Positions 36,580 through 45,596 of a stretch of DNA of 64,000 nucleotides are shown one piece after another. Each line of letters opens with the position of its first letter. Position 1 is the stretch's first letter. The position numbers were made by a program, and so were the translations under genes. Source of the stretch: Paracoccaceae bacterium (lineage in GTDB: Bacteria; Pseudomonadota; Alphaproteobacteria; Rhodobacterales; Rhodobacteraceae); NCBI GenBank assembly GCA_030758115.1, contig JANREX010000030.1, positions 45,431-109,430 on the forward strand, given 5' to 3'. Under the pieces are notes generated by a model, which saw nothing but the letters and a program-made list of their open reading frames with translations, was not told the DNA's origin and made no database searches.

Positions 36580-37686
36580 ATGGCGACGGGACAGACGATG
36601 CTGATCACGGGCGGGGCGGGCTTCATCGGATCGCGCCTTGCGATTGCGCTGGCCGCGCGGCACCGGGTGCACGTCTTCGACAATTTCGCGGCTCAGGCGC
36701 ATCCTGCCCCCGCCACGACCCGTATCGCCCTTGCGCGGGCAGGGGTCAGGGTGATCACCGGCGACATGCGTGATCCTGCCGCCCTTGGCGCGGCCATGGC
36801 CGATACACGGCCCGATGTGATCCTGCATCTGGCGGCCGAAACCGGCACCGGGCAATCCTTCAGCCAGCCTGCCCATTACGTCCAGGTCAACGTGCTGGGC
36901 ACCGCCCACCTGGCTGAGGTTGTGCGCCGCCACGCCCCCGGCTTGCCACGGCTGGTGCTGGCCAGCACGCGCGCGGTCTATGGTGAAGGGGCCTGTATCG
37001 ACGAAAGCGGTCGGCGCGCGCAGGCCGTTCCGCGCCGGTCGGACGATTTGGCGCTGGGACGTTTCGGTTTGCAGGGGCGTGACGGGCAACCGCTTGCGGC
37101 TGTGCCCACCGATGCCGATTGGCCGGTCGCCCCCGCCTCGATCTATGCCGCGACCAAGCTCATGCAGGAGCATCTGCTCCGGCAGGCGTTCTGGGGCAGC
37201 GCGACGCAGGTGGGCATTCTGCGTCTGCAGAATGTCTATGGTCCCGGCCAGTCGCTGGACAATCCCTATACCGGGGTCCTGTCCATCTTCTGCCGCCAGA
37301 TCCTGGAGGGGCGAAACCTTGCCATCTTCGAGGATGGGCAGATCACGCGCGACTTCGTCATGATCGACGATGTGGTGCGCGCCTTCGTCATGATGGCCGA
37401 AACCCCCGTGATGCCGCAACAGACACTTGATATCGGGTCAGGGCAGGGCATCACCCTGCTGGATGTGGCGCGCCGCTTGCTGCTCTGCCTGGGCGCATCC
37501 CGCGACAGGCTGCGGGTGACCGGTGCCTACCGCCCCGGCGATATCCGCCATGCGGTGGCCGACATCAGCCGCGCCACGGCACAACTGGGCTGGACACCGC
37601 GCGTCCCGCTTGATGCGGGCCTCATGGCGCTTGCGCGATGGTCTGGCCGGCAGTTGCGCCACCCCGCCGCCAGGGCCAGCGCCTGA
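36580..37686 (+). CDS. NAD-dependent sugar epimerase/dehydratase
   Basis: This 368-residue extended SDR protein has the NAD motif [13 protein letters not shown] near residue 8 and YxxxK as IYAATK near 188. The family of nucleotide-sugar 4-epimerases and dehydratases fits. The insert around EGACIDESGRRAQAVPRR, next to the catalytic region, is seen in dTDP-rhamnose 4-epimerase-like proteins. It follows rfbA and precedes a sulfotransferase, so it probably makes a second sugar donor for the same polysaccharide. The exact sugar is unknown. Confidence 0.83.
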   Translation: MATGQTMLITGGAGFIGSRLAIALAARHRVHVFDNFAAQAHPAPATTRIALARAGVRVITGDMRDPAALGAAMADTRPDVILHLAAETGTGQSFSQPAHYVQVNVLGTAHLAEVVRRHAPGLPRLVLASTRAVYGEGACIDESGRRAQAVPRRSDDLALGRFGLQGRDGQPLAAVPTDADWPVAPASIYAATKLMQEHLLRQAFWGSATQVGILRLQNVYGPGQSLDNPYTGVLSIFCRQILEGRNLAIFEDGQITRDFVMIDDVVRAFVMMAETPVMPQQTLDIGSGQGITLLDVARRLLLCLGASRDRLRVTGAYRPGDIRHAVADISRATAQLGWTPRVPLDAGLMALARWSGRQLRHPAARASA

Positions 37687-37706
37687 GCAGTGGGCCGCGG
37701 ATCGTG

Positions 37707-38534
37707 ATGCCCTGTCCCGAACCGACAGCGGATGCCCGGCAGATCCCGCCAGCGGGCATGCCCGGCTGCGATCTGCTGGTGGGCCTGCTGTCCTTTCCCA
37801 AAAGCGGAAATACATGGCTGCGCGCCATCCTGGCCGGGATCATCGGCCTGCCGACCGACAGGGGGCGGATGGCCGAATACCTGGTCGACATCCACATGGG
37901 CCAGCGCATCGGTCAGCGGCCCTGGCGCTTTGCCGGCAGGACGTGGTGTTTCTACAAATCCCACAACATGGACCCCTGCGTGGTGCAGGACGGGCGGGTG
38001 ATCCATCCCGACCGCATTCTCTACATCTATCGCCACCCGCTGGATGTCTTCACCTCCTACCTGAATTACCTGTCCGGCAACGTCACGGCCCTGTCCGGCA
38101 AGGTTTTCGGCTTTGCCTTCGACCGGGTCGAGGATCTGACACCCGACCAGATGGAACAGCTTTTCCGCAGGTTCCTGATCCACGGCACCTTCGATCCGCG
38201 CGCCGCCAACCCCTTCGGCAACCTGTTCGACAGCATCGACCGGTTCAGGACGCTCCAGGCCCAAGGGCAACCCGTGCACCTGCTGCGCTACGAGGATCTG
38301 AGCGATGATTTCGACGCCACCGTGCAAGGGATCTGTGCCTTTCTCGAATTGCCCCTCGACCCCGGCGCGATGGAGCGGATCCGCAAGTCCTCGGACAGGC
38401 TGACCAGTGGCGATGGGCGGTTCTTCTGGAAACGCAAGGTCGGCACCCATGCAAGCTATCTCAGCGCGGCACAGATCGACCGGTTCTGGGATCGGCATCA
38501 TCACCGGATGAGGGCGCTGGGCTATGCGCGCTGA
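37707..38534 (+). CDS. Sulfotransferase-domain protein
   Basis: This 275-residue protein has the 5'-phosphosulfate-binding loop SFPKSGNTWLR near residue 29 and the 3'-phosphate motif YRHPLDVFTSYLNY near residue 107. Both are hallmarks of PAPS-dependent sulfotransferases. An ATG at 37707 is preferred over an earlier in-frame start inside the epimerase gene. It overlaps the RgpF-like gene by 11 bases. It probably sulfates a sugar of the surface polysaccharide made by this locus; sulfation of another cell component is possible. Confidence 0.85.
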   Translation: MPCPEPTADARQIPPAGMPGCDLLVGLLSFPKSGNTWLRAILAGIIGLPTDRGRMAEYLVDIHMGQRIGQRPWRFAGRTWCFYKSHNMDPCVVQDGRVIHPDRILYIYRHPLDVFTSYLNYLSGNVTALSGKVFGFAFDRVEDLTPDQMEQLFRRFLIHGTFDPRAANPFGNLFDSIDRFRTLQAQGQPVHLLRYEDLSDDFDATVQGICAFLELPLDPGAMERIRKSSDRLTSGDGRFFWKRKVGTHASYLSAAQIDRFWDRHHHRMRALGYAR

Positions 38535-40431
38535 TGCGACCGGCGCCCCGGCAGCAACGGCCTGCGTGGCCGCGATCTACGTGATCCGACACCGCACCGA
38601 AGCCATGGCGCATGTCCGCCTGGCGCTGAGGGAACTGATGGCGATGGTGCCCCATCTTCTGATCGTGACGGATCAGGCGGCGCTGGCACACACGGCAGAC
38701 GCCCTGCGGGATCTGGACCCTGAGGGGCGCATGCGCCTTGTCGGGTGCAACCGCGATCGCTCGATCCTGTCGGCCTATCGCGCGGGCTTGCGGGCGCTGG
38801 CGGGGCAGGGCGTGCCGCGCGGCGCGGTGATCCTGACGGGGTATCACGTCTTCGGCCCGATCCGCCCCGGCGGCTGGCAGGGGTTGCCGACGGATGCCGA
38901 TCTGCTGGTGCCCTACTGGCACAGGGCCGCCGGGGATCCGCGCCTGCAACATCGTCCCGACATGCCCGCGCGCCTGCCTTGCCTTGATCTGGCGATCCTG
39001 TCCGCCGATCTGCGGGATGACCCGGCCATGACACGGGTCTGGGACAGCCTGCCGCCCTTCACCGACAGCTGGGACGAGGTCGAGCGTGGGCTTGTGCCGC
39101 TGGCGCGCGTCCTGCGCGACACGGGCCGGCGCATCGCCTATGCCCTGCCCGAAGACGCGCTGGATACCGTCGATCCCCGCCATTGCGAGGTGGACAGGCT
39201 GGTGGCGCTGGGTGCCCCCTGCCTGCCCCTGTCGATCCTGACGCTGGATCCGCTGCTGCATGACCTGAACGGCATCGACCTGCGCGCGGCTCTTGACCGG
39301 CTGCGCCCCCTGAACCCCGATCTCTACCGCGCCGTGATCGCCTTTGCCTGCGCGCGGGTGCCGCTGCGCACCTTCACCACCATCGCCGATCAATACGAGG
39401 TGCTCAGCCCGCATTACCCCTCGGATCGCGTGGCCTGGGGCTTCGGGCGCGTCGCCGTCTTCATTCACGCCTACTATGCCGCAATGATGCCCGAGTTCTG
39501 GGAAAGGATCGCCTGCTTTCCCATGCCTGCGCATCTGTTCATCAGCACCGCCTCGGCGGATGACCAACGCGCCATCGCGGCCTTTCTGGACGCGCAAGGC
39601 TGGCCGCGCGCCGACCGGACCATACGCCTGGTCGACCAGAACCGGGGCCGGGACATGTCCGCGCTGTTCATCACCTTTCGCGATGTGGCCCTTTCGGGCG
39701 ATTACCGGATCGGGTTGCGCCTGCATTCCAAGCGCACGCCGCAGGTTTCACCGCAGGTGGCGCGCGGCTTCAAGGCGCATCTCTTCGACAACCTGCTGCC
39801 ATCCCCGGCCGCGATCCGCCAGATCCTCGACCGGTTCGAGGACGAGCCCGACATCGGCGTCATGATCCCGCCCGTGATCCATCTGGGGTTCGGCACCCTG
39901 GGCCATGCCTGGTATGCCAACCGCCCCGCAGCGCAGGACCTCTGCGCGCGCCTGGGCCTGCCCGTCCCGTTGGACGCCCATACCCCCGTCGCGCCCTACG
40001 GCACGATGTTCTGGTTTCGCATCGACGCGCTGCGCCCCCTGTTCGAACATCCCTGGCGGTGGGAGGATTACAACCCCGAGCCCAACCACGTGGATGGCGG
40101 CCTTGCCCATGTGCAGGAACGGCTGATCGGCTATGTCGCGCAATCTGGCGGGTTCCGCGTGCTTCAAGTGATGTCGCCCGCGCAGGCCGCGCGCAACTAT
40201 GCCCGGCTGGAATACAAGATGCAGCTTTTCGCCGCGCGCCTCGCCTCGCATCACCTTCTGGATCAGATGGCGCAGCTCGATCGCCTTGCCGATACATGGC
40301 CCCTGCGCCTGCATCGCAGGCTTGCGGCGGCATACGGGCTGATCATCCGCCGCTTTCCGGCCGCCCGGTCGAGTCTGCGGCCATTGGCACGCGGCATCTC
40401 GCGCCTGCTGGCCCCCGCGCATCGCGGCTGA
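38524..40431 (+). CDS. RgpF-like rhamnan synthesis protein
   Basis: This 635-residue protein is of the rhamnan synthesis F (RgpF) family. The C-terminal half has VAVFIHAYYAAMMPEFW near residue 313, DQNRGRDMSALF near 376, the conserved RLHSKRTPQ near 400 and a DGG motif (NHVDGGLAH) near 525. RgpF proteins act in assembly of rhamnose polymers and probably transfer glycosyl units. Its overlap with the sulfotransferase gene indicates one functional unit. The N-terminal half carries a predicted Rossmann-like domain of no clear assignment. Confidence 0.8.
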   Translation: MRADATGAPAATACVAAIYVIRHRTEAMAHVRLALRELMAMVPHLLIVTDQAALAHTADALRDLDPEGRMRLVGCNRDRSILSAYRAGLRALAGQGVPRGAVILTGYHVFGPIRPGGWQGLPTDADLLVPYWHRAAGDPRLQHRPDMPARLPCLDLAILSADLRDDPAMTRVWDSLPPFTDSWDEVERGLVPLARVLRDTGRRIAYALPEDALDTVDPRHCEVDRLVALGAPCLPLSILTLDPLLHDLNGIDLRAALDRLRPLNPDLYRAVIAFACARVPLRTFTTIADQYEVLSPHYPSDRVAWGFGRVAVFIHAYYAAMMPEFWERIACFPMPAHLFISTASADDQRAIAAFLDAQGWPRADRTIRLVDQNRGRDMSALFITFRDVALSGDYRIGLRLHSKRTPQVSPQVARGFKAHLFDNLLPSPAAIRQILDRFEDEPDIGVMIPPVIHLGFGTLGHAWYANRPAAQDLCARLGLPVPLDAHTPVAPYGTMFWFRIDALRPLFEHPWRWEDYNPEPNHVDGGLAHVQERLIGYVAQSGGFRVLQVMSPAQAARNYARLEYKMQLFAARLASHHLLDQMAQLDRLADTWPLRLHRRLAAAYGLIIRRFPAARSSLRPLARGISRLLAPAHRG

Positions 40432-40448
40432 CCGCTGTGCGCCATGCA

Positions 40449-40476
40449 AAAACGCCGCCCCGAGGGGCGGCGTTTT
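40449..40476. terminator. Bidirectional intrinsic terminator
   Basis: AACGCCGCCCC pairs with GGGGCGGCGTT around a very short loop, flanked by an A-run on the left and TTTT on the right. It lies between the convergent rgpF-like and rpmE genes and can serve both. Confidence 0.85.
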
Positions 40477-40502
40477 CTGTCGTGTTGCACAAGGGGATGG
40501 GA

Positions 40503-40724
40503 TCAGAAGCCCAGGCCCGCGTACTTGTTCTTGAACTTCGACACACGGCCGCCGGCATCCATCAGGCGGGTGCCGCCACCGGTCCAGGCCGGGTGCACGG
40601 TGGGGTCGATGTCCAGCGCCAGCGTGTCGCCTTCCTTGCCCCAGGTGGAGTGCATCTGGAAGGTGGTGCCGTCGGTCATCTTGACGGTGATCATGTGATA
40701 ATCGGGGTGGATGTCTTTTTTCAT
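40503..40724 (-). CDS. rpmE: 50S ribosomal protein L31
   Basis: This 73-residue protein starts [19 protein letters not shown], typical of L31, and ends with a basic [11 protein letters not shown]. The zinc-binding CxxC pairs are absent, so it is of the zinc-free class. It is the last gene of the leftward ffh-rpsP-rimM-trmD-rplS-rpmE unit, 11 bases after rplS. Confidence 0.95.
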   Translation of the reverse strand: MKKDIHPDYHMITVKMTDGTTFQMHSTWGKEGDTLALDIDPTVHPAWTGGGTRLMDAGGRVSKFKNKYAGLGF

Positions 40725-40735
40725 CGTGCCGATCC

Positions 40736-41119
40736 TTATGCTTCAGCGCCCGAACCGGGCTTGTAGTTTGCGACTTCGGCGATACGGGCGGATTTGCCGC
40801 GACGCGCGCGCAGGTAATACAGTTTCGCACGACGCACGCGACCACGGCGCACGACGGTGATGCTGTCGATGTTGGTCGAATAGAGCGGGAACACACGTTC
40901 CACACCTTCGCCAAAGGAAATCTTGCGGACCGTGAACGAACCGGCAATGCCCTTGCCGTTCTTGCGGCTGATGCAGACGCCTTCGTAGTTCTGCACGCGC
41001 GAGCGGGTGCCTTCGGTCACTTTGTAGCCGACGCGAATGGTGTCGCCGGCCTTGAAATCGGGAATCTCTTTCCCGAGGGCGGCGATCTGTTCCGCCTCGA
41101 TCTGTGCGATCAGGTTCAT
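40736..41119 (-). CDS. rplS: 50S ribosomal protein L19
   Basis: This 127-residue protein contains the family block [23 protein letters not shown] and [17 protein letters not shown]. The ATG at [11 protein letters not shown] is chosen as in the family. It follows trmD after 265 bases without a gene. It stands at the interface of the ribosomal subunits. Confidence 0.96.
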   Translation of the reverse strand: MNLIAQIEAEQIAALGKEIPDFKAGDTIRVGYKVTEGTRSRVQNYEGVCISRKNGKGIAGSFTVRKISFGEGVERVFPLYSTNIDSITVVRRGRVRRAKLYYLRARRGKSARIAEVANYKPGSGAEA

Positions 41120-41384
41120 CGCATTGCTCCTATATGCTTGCGGTTTGTCCCGCAAAGTTTGCCACAACCCCAGAGCTCTTGGTCTTCAACCGGGTCCGCC
41201 TGCCGAAAGATCGGTGCGCCCGCCAGAGATCGGATCGTCGTTCCTTGGTTCTGCACCCCTCCCGTTATCGACCCCGAAGAAGGCGGCCATGGGAAAAAGC
41301 GACAGGTCCGATAGACTCAGCAAGTCCCGGACGCGCGGGTCATACCGGGCTGCGCCTGCTTTGGCAAGAACCGAATGGGGCGGA

Positions 41385-42230
41385 TCAGCCCTGTGTCTTG
41401 CCCTTGTCGGTCTCATGGGCCTGCCACAGATCGGGGCGCCGCTCTTGCGTGATCGCCTCGGATTGCGCGCGCCGCCAGGCGGCGATCCTGGCATGGTTGC
41501 CCGACAGCAGCACCTCGGGGATCGCGCGCCCCCGCCATTCCGCGGGCCGCGTGTATTGCGGATGCTCCAGCAACCCGTCCGAAAAGCTTTCCTCCTCGGT
41601 CGAGGCGGCATTCCCCAGAACCCCCGGCAACAGCCGCACGGTCGCGTCGATCAGCGCCATGGCAGCGATCTCGCCCCCGGTCATGACGAAATCGCCCAGG
41701 CTCACCTCTTCGATGTCATAGGCCTCAAGCACGCGTTCATCCACACCCTCGAACCGCCCGCACAGCAGGGTCACCCCATCCGCCGCCGCCAGTCGACGCG
41801 CCATGGCCTGCGTCAGGGGCGCGCCGCGCGGGGAAAGGTAGATCACCGGCCAGCGCCCGCGCGCGGCCAAGGCCGCCTCGTCCAGCGCATGGCCCAGCAC
41901 ATCGGGGCGCAACACCATGCCCGCGCCACCGCCCGCGGGCGTGTCGTCGACATTGCGATGCTTGCCTTCACCGAATTCACGCAGATCAATCGTCCGCAAG
42001 GACCACCGCCCCTCGGCCAGCGCCTTTCCGGTCAGGCTCTCGCCCAGAACACCCGGAAAAGCCTGCGGCAGCAAGGTGATCACCTGCGCCACCCATGCCC
42101 CCGCCAGATCCGGACTTTCCGTGATCAGCTCGCGCGGGCGCAGCGATGCCCTGATGGACATGCGGCCATGGGATTTGGACGGGCTCGGGTTTTGCGGGGC
42201 AGGGCCCTCGGGATCGGGTTCTTGCGTCAT
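41385..42230 (-). CDS. trmD: tRNA (guanine-37-N1)-methyltransferase
   Basis: This 281-residue SPOUT methyltransferase has GEGKHRNVDDTPAGGGAGMV, LLCGRFEGVDERV and the knot region DFVMTGGEIAAM. It makes m1G37 in tRNAs to prevent frameshifting. The frame stays open upstream to 42380, but the ATG at MTQEPDPEG gives an N-terminus (with PSKSHGRMSIRASLRP) of the length usual in Rhodobacterales. Confidence 0.94.
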   Translation of the reverse strand: MTQEPDPEGPAPQNPSPSKSHGRMSIRASLRPRELITESPDLAGAWVAQVITLLPQAFPGVLGESLTGKALAEGRWSLRTIDLREFGEGKHRNVDDTPAGGGAGMVLRPDVLGHALDEAALAARGRWPVIYLSPRGAPLTQAMARRLAAADGVTLLCGRFEGVDERVLEAYDIEEVSLGDFVMTGGEIAAMALIDATVRLLPGVLGNAASTEEESFSDGLLEHPQYTRPAEWRGRAIPEVLLSGNHARIAAWRRAQSEAITQERRPDLWQAHETDKGKTQG

Positions 42231-42588
42231 GCCCGTCCCATAGCGGCTTTTCCGCCGGTGCAAAAGATGCCCGATTGCGACAGCTATCCCGCGGCCCCGG
42301 GCCAGGGCCAACAGCAGCATGGCCGGAAGCGGCGGGGGACGCTTCGCGGCACCCCGAGAGGGATCTGGCAGTGTTGTCACCTTAATGGGCCTGGGCGGTG
42401 TCGATGCAGACAGAGAAAATCAACGACAGGCGCCACCGGTTTCCCCCAGATCATTGCTCATGCTGTCTGGCTCTGGCGTGCGGGTGTTCAATACGGCGTC
42501 GTACTTGAGGAAATCCTTCAATCGAGGCGAGACAAGCGCGCAATGCAGGGCTTCCGTTCGCCGGGGGCATTGCGCGGGACAAGGTGCG
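42231..42588. other. Gap between rimM and trmD
   Basis: No gene is recognised in these 358 bases. A minus-strand open frame ending near 42420 has a short stretch with protein-like composition (about 40 codons before its stop), but no family match is visible. No clear terminator or promoter could be fixed. Confidence 0.4.
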
Positions 42589-43092
42589 CTAGAACAACCC
42601 CTCGGGCGGGTCCGCGATGATGCGGCCCGAGGCCAGATCGACGGTCGGTACCGCCTCCAGCGTGAAGGGCAGCAGCACCGTGTCGGACGATCCCGGCACC
42701 TGTACCTCGAGGATGTCACCCGCACCGTGGTTCAGCACGGCCTTGACCCGGCCCAGCGTGGTACCGCCCGTATCCAGCACGGTCAGACCGATCAGATCGG
42801 CATGGTAATATTCATCGTCCGGCAGGGCGGGCAGACGGTCGCGCGGCACGAAAAGCTTCACGCCCTTCAGCGCGTCGGCCTCCTCCTTCGTGTTGACGCC
42901 CGACAGCCGCACCAGCAATCCATTCGGCAACTGCCCGGCCAGCGCCACATCGAAGGTGCGGCTGCCATCCTCGGTCGTCAGCGGGGCATATTCCCCGATC
43001 GCCAGCGGATCGGCGGTAAAGCTTTTCAGCCGCACCTCGCCCTTTACCCCGAAGGCACCGGCGATGGCCGCCACGCAGATCAGATCGCTCAT
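42589..43092 (-). CDS. rimM: Ribosome maturation factor RimM
   Basis: This 167-residue protein has the RimM N-terminal barrel ([14 protein letters not shown] near residue 12, [13 protein letters not shown] near 67) followed by a PRC-barrel domain ([13 protein letters not shown] near 91). It helps 16S rRNA processing and S19 assembly. It follows bluB by 23 bases. Confidence 0.94.
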   Translation of the reverse strand: MSDLICVAAIAGAFGVKGEVRLKSFTADPLAIGEYAPLTTEDGSRTFDVALAGQLPNGLLVRLSGVNTKEEADALKGVKLFVPRDRLPALPDDEYYHADLIGLTVLDTGGTTLGRVKAVLNHGAGDILEVQVPGSSDTVLLPFTLEAVPTVDLASGRIIADPPEGLF

Positions 43093-43115
43093 CTCGAACC
43101 TCGTTCTTCGTTGTT

Positions 43116-43745
43116 TCAGCGCGTCTCGATCACCAGGGTATCGCGCCGGACCTCCCAGCCCTGGCGTTCCAGCTCGGGTGTCTCGCTTTCGGCTTCCGGC
43201 CAGCCCACACAGAGATAGGCCACAAGCCGCCAGCCGTCGGGCGTGTCCAGATCCTGCGCCAGCCGCGCCGGATCGAGGATCGACACCCAGCCCAGGCCCA
43301 GCCCATGCGCCCGCGCCAGCAGCCAGAACTGCATGATCGAGGCGACAACGGAATAGCGGCGCATCTCGGGCATGGTTCCCGCGCCAAGCCCATGACCCGT
43401 GTCAGTGCCTTCGTCGCAGTAGACCGCCAGATGCACCGGCGCCTCGCGCATGCCCGACAGCTTGAGGCCGGCATAAAGCGCCGCCCGTTCACCATCATAG
43501 CCGGCCAGCGCCTGCGCATTGGCCGTCTCGAAGTTCTCAAGCGCCGCCGCGCGTGCCGCCGCGGTCTCGACCCGGATCAGCCGCCAGGGCTGCGACAGCC
43601 CCACCGAGGGCGACAGCACAAATGCATCGAGGCAATGCATCAGCATTGCCTCGGGCACCGGGTCGGTGCGAAAGCGCCGCACATCGCGGCGCCAGCGCAT
43701 CAGCGCGGTCAGTCGGTCCTGGAATGCCTTGTCGAAATCCTGCAT
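43116..43745 (-). CDS. bluB: 5,6-dimethylbenzimidazole synthase
   Basis: This 209-residue nitroreductase-fold flavoenzyme has [19 protein letters not shown] near residue 17, [15 protein letters not shown] near 45 and [16 protein letters not shown] near 117, all typical of BluB. It breaks FMNH2 to give the lower ligand of vitamin B12. It is inserted between rpsP and rimM in an otherwise translational operon, 17 bases after rpsP. Other cobalamin genes occur at 61561-63458. Confidence 0.92.
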   Translation of the reverse strand: MQDFDKAFQDRLTALMRWRRDVRRFRTDPVPEAMLMHCLDAFVLSPSVGLSQPWRLIRVETAAARAAALENFETANAQALAGYDGERAALYAGLKLSGMREAPVHLAVYCDEGTDTGHGLGAGTMPEMRRYSVVASIMQFWLLARAHGLGLGWVSILDPARLAQDLDTPDGWRLVAYLCVGWPEAESETPELERQGWEVRRDTLVIETR

Positions 43746-43762
43746 TCCCGGCCCTCCCGGCC

Positions 43763-44131
43763 TTATTCCTCGGCTGCAGCCTCTTCGGCGGGTGCAGCGG
43801 CCTTGGCGGCCTTCTGCTCGGCGCGGTCCTTGGCTTTCTTGCCCGGCTCACCCTTCTTGGGGTTGCTGCGCTCGGTCTTGGGGGTCACGCCTGCGGCTTC
43901 CAGCATGCGGGCCACACGGTCAGTGGTCTGCGCGCCCTGGGCCAGCCAATGCTTGACGCGGTCGATGTCCATCTTCACGCGGTCTTCGCTGTCTTTCGGC
44001 AGCAAGGGGTTGTAGGTGCCCAGCTTCTCGATGAAGCGGCCATCGCGCGGCATGCGGCTGTCGGCAGCCACGATGCGGTAGAAGGGGCGTTTCTTGCTGC
44101 CGCCACGGGCCAGACGGATTTTCATTGCCAT
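43763..44131 (-). CDS. rpsP: 30S ribosomal protein S16
   Basis: This 122-residue protein has [19 protein letters not shown] and [13 protein letters not shown], with a long Lys/Ala/Glu-rich tail that is common in Rhodobacterales. The ATG giving [10 protein letters not shown] is used. It is 57 bases after chorismate mutase. Confidence 0.96.
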   Translation of the reverse strand: MAMKIRLARGGSKKRPFYRIVAADSRMPRDGRFIEKLGTYNPLLPKDSEDRVKMDIDRVKHWLAQGAQTTDRVARMLEAAGVTPKTERSNPKKGEPGKKAKDRAEQKAAKAAAPAEEAAAEE

Positions 44132-44188
44132 GTCAGTATTCTCCTTTGGATGGCTTGGTCTGGCGGGGTGTCCCGCCATATTGCTTTG

Positions 44189-44488
44189 TTATTGTTGGTG
44201 TTTCTTGTGGTGTTGGATGACTTCCTGAATGATGAACTGCAGGAAGGCCTTTGCGAATTCCGGGTCCAGATCAGCGTCCATTGCCAGCTGTTCCAGCCGT
44301 GCAATCTGGCGCGCCTCGCGATCGGGATCGGATGGGGGAAGGTCGTGCTGCGCCTTCAGGCGCCCCACGGCCTGTGTGTGCTTGAAGCGCTCGCCCAGCG
44401 TATAGACAAGGATCGCGTCCAGCCGGTCGATCGAGGCGCGATGCTCGCGCAGGATCTCGGCGGCGCGTGCGGCGGTGGTCTGTGTCAT
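44189..44488 (-). CDS. Chorismate mutase (AroQ type)
   Basis: This 99-residue all-helical protein matches the AroQ-class chorismate mutase. RASIDRLDAILVYTLGERF near residue 17 and the KAQHDLPPSDPDREARQIARL segment carry the arginine and lysine residues that bind chorismate. It converts chorismate to prephenate for phenylalanine and tyrosine synthesis. Its ATG overlaps the stop of the GNAT gene (ATGA) and it is followed by rpsP. Confidence 0.9.
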   Translation of the reverse strand: MTQTTAARAAEILREHRASIDRLDAILVYTLGERFKHTQAVGRLKAQHDLPPSDPDREARQIARLEQLAMDADLDPEFAKAFLQFIIQEVIQHHKKHQQ

Positions 44489-45006
44489 GCCATTTCCTCC
44501 ATCTTGGGGTGGCGATAGACGTGACAGTGTTTGTCCAAAAGCACAGTCTCGCGCTCAAACGCCGCCCCCAGGCGTTCGGCCAGGCGGATCGAGCGCGCAT
44601 TGCGAGGGTCGATATAGGAAATCACCCCGTTCAGGCCATAAGCCCGCGCGCCATGCGCCCGCGCCGCACTGGCCGCCTGATAGGCGAGTCCACGCCCCTC
44701 GAAACCGCCCCAAACCTGCCAGCCCAGTTCCGGCTCGTCCCATCCCTCGCGGAAGATGAAGCCGCACACGCCGACTGGCTGCCGATCCAGATCGATCACC
44801 CACATGCCATAGCCGCGCAGCGCCCAATGGCCCAGGTTGCCCGAAATCAACCGCCACGCATCCGCACGCGACAGCGGCCCGCCGACGAATGCGCTTCGCT
44901 CGGTCGCATAGAACGCGGCCAGCGGCTCCAGATCGCTTTCCTGCATGGCGCGCAGGCTGACATCACCAGCCTCCAGCGTCGGAATCTCGAAGACGAACCG
45001 CGTCAT
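44485..45006 (-). CDS. GNAT acetyltransferase (RimJ/RimL-like)
   Basis: This 173-residue GNAT-fold protein has the acetyl-CoA loop region GFEGRGLAYQAA near residue 105 and the RSIRLAERLGAAFE motif typical of the RimJ/RimL group. The substrate is unknown. It is related to the neighbouring GNAT (shared GHW...GYG, PELGW and FEGRG blocks), so the pair arose by tandem duplication. It overlaps both neighbours by 4 bases. Confidence 0.85.
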   Translation of the reverse strand: MTRFVFEIPTLEAGDVSLRAMQESDLEPLAAFYATERSAFVGGPLSRADAWRLISGNLGHWALRGYGMWVIDLDRQPVGVCGFIFREGWDEPELGWQVWGGFEGRGLAYQAASAARAHGARAYGLNGVISYIDPRNARSIRLAERLGAAFERETVLLDKHCHVYRHPKMEEMA

Positions 45007-45596
45007 GCGTAGGCCTCCACCGATCCGTCATTGTCATTGTCCAGCGATTCCGGGCCGGGATGCCGATAGAGCATCTCCTTGCCCATATAGACATTCTGAT
45101 AGGTCCGCTCCAACCACGCGCCCAGCCGCTCGGCCAAGGCGACCGAGCGGTCATTGCCCGGCACGATATTCGAGGTCAGCGTCATGAACCCCAGCTCGGT
45201 ATAGGCCCATTCACGGGCGCGGGTCGCCGCCTCATGGGCGATGCCGCGCCCCTCGAACCCGTCGAACAGCGCCCAGCCCAGTTCAGGTTCCGGCCATCCG
45301 TCGGGGTTCCAGATGCCGGTGATGCCGGCCACCTTGCCGCTCTCGCGATCTTCGATCGTGAAATAGCCATAGCCGTGGATATGCCAATGCCCGACGTTCA
45401 GCCCGAACCAGCGCCACGCATCATGGCGGTTGTCATAGGACCCGAACCCCCAGGACCGGTCACGATCCGTCAGAAAGGCGATCATCGGCTCGATATCGCC
45501 ATGCTCCGGCCCGCGCAGGATCAGGTTGCGCGTCTCAAGGCGCGGGGCCTGAGTCAGCGGCGCGGCAGCCTGGGGATATGCAGGGGCTTGCGTCAC
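45003..45596 (-). CDS. GNAT acetyltransferase (RimJ/RimL-like)
   Basis: This 197-residue GNAT-fold protein has an N-terminal RLETRNLILRGPEHGD and the acetyl-CoA-binding FEGRGIAHEAATRAREWA near residue 122. It starts at a GTG directly after the ffh stop codon. It is a paralogue of the next gene downstream. The acceptor is unknown. Confidence 0.85.
   Translation of the reverse strand: MTQAPAYPQAAAPLTQAPRLETRNLILRGPEHGDIEPMIAFLTDRDRSWGFGSYDNRHDAWRWFGLNVGHWHIHGYGYFTIEDRESGKVAGITGIWNPDGWPEPELGWALFDGFEGRGIAHEAATRAREWAYTELGFMTLTSNIVPGNDRSVALAERLGAWLERTYQNVYMGKEMLYRHPGPESLDNDNDGSVEAYA

Noticed and set aside
42420..42588. Minus-strand open frame with protein-like end between rimM and trmD
   Set aside because: Its start lies inside rimM in another frame and no family is recognised, so it could be chance or a remnant.
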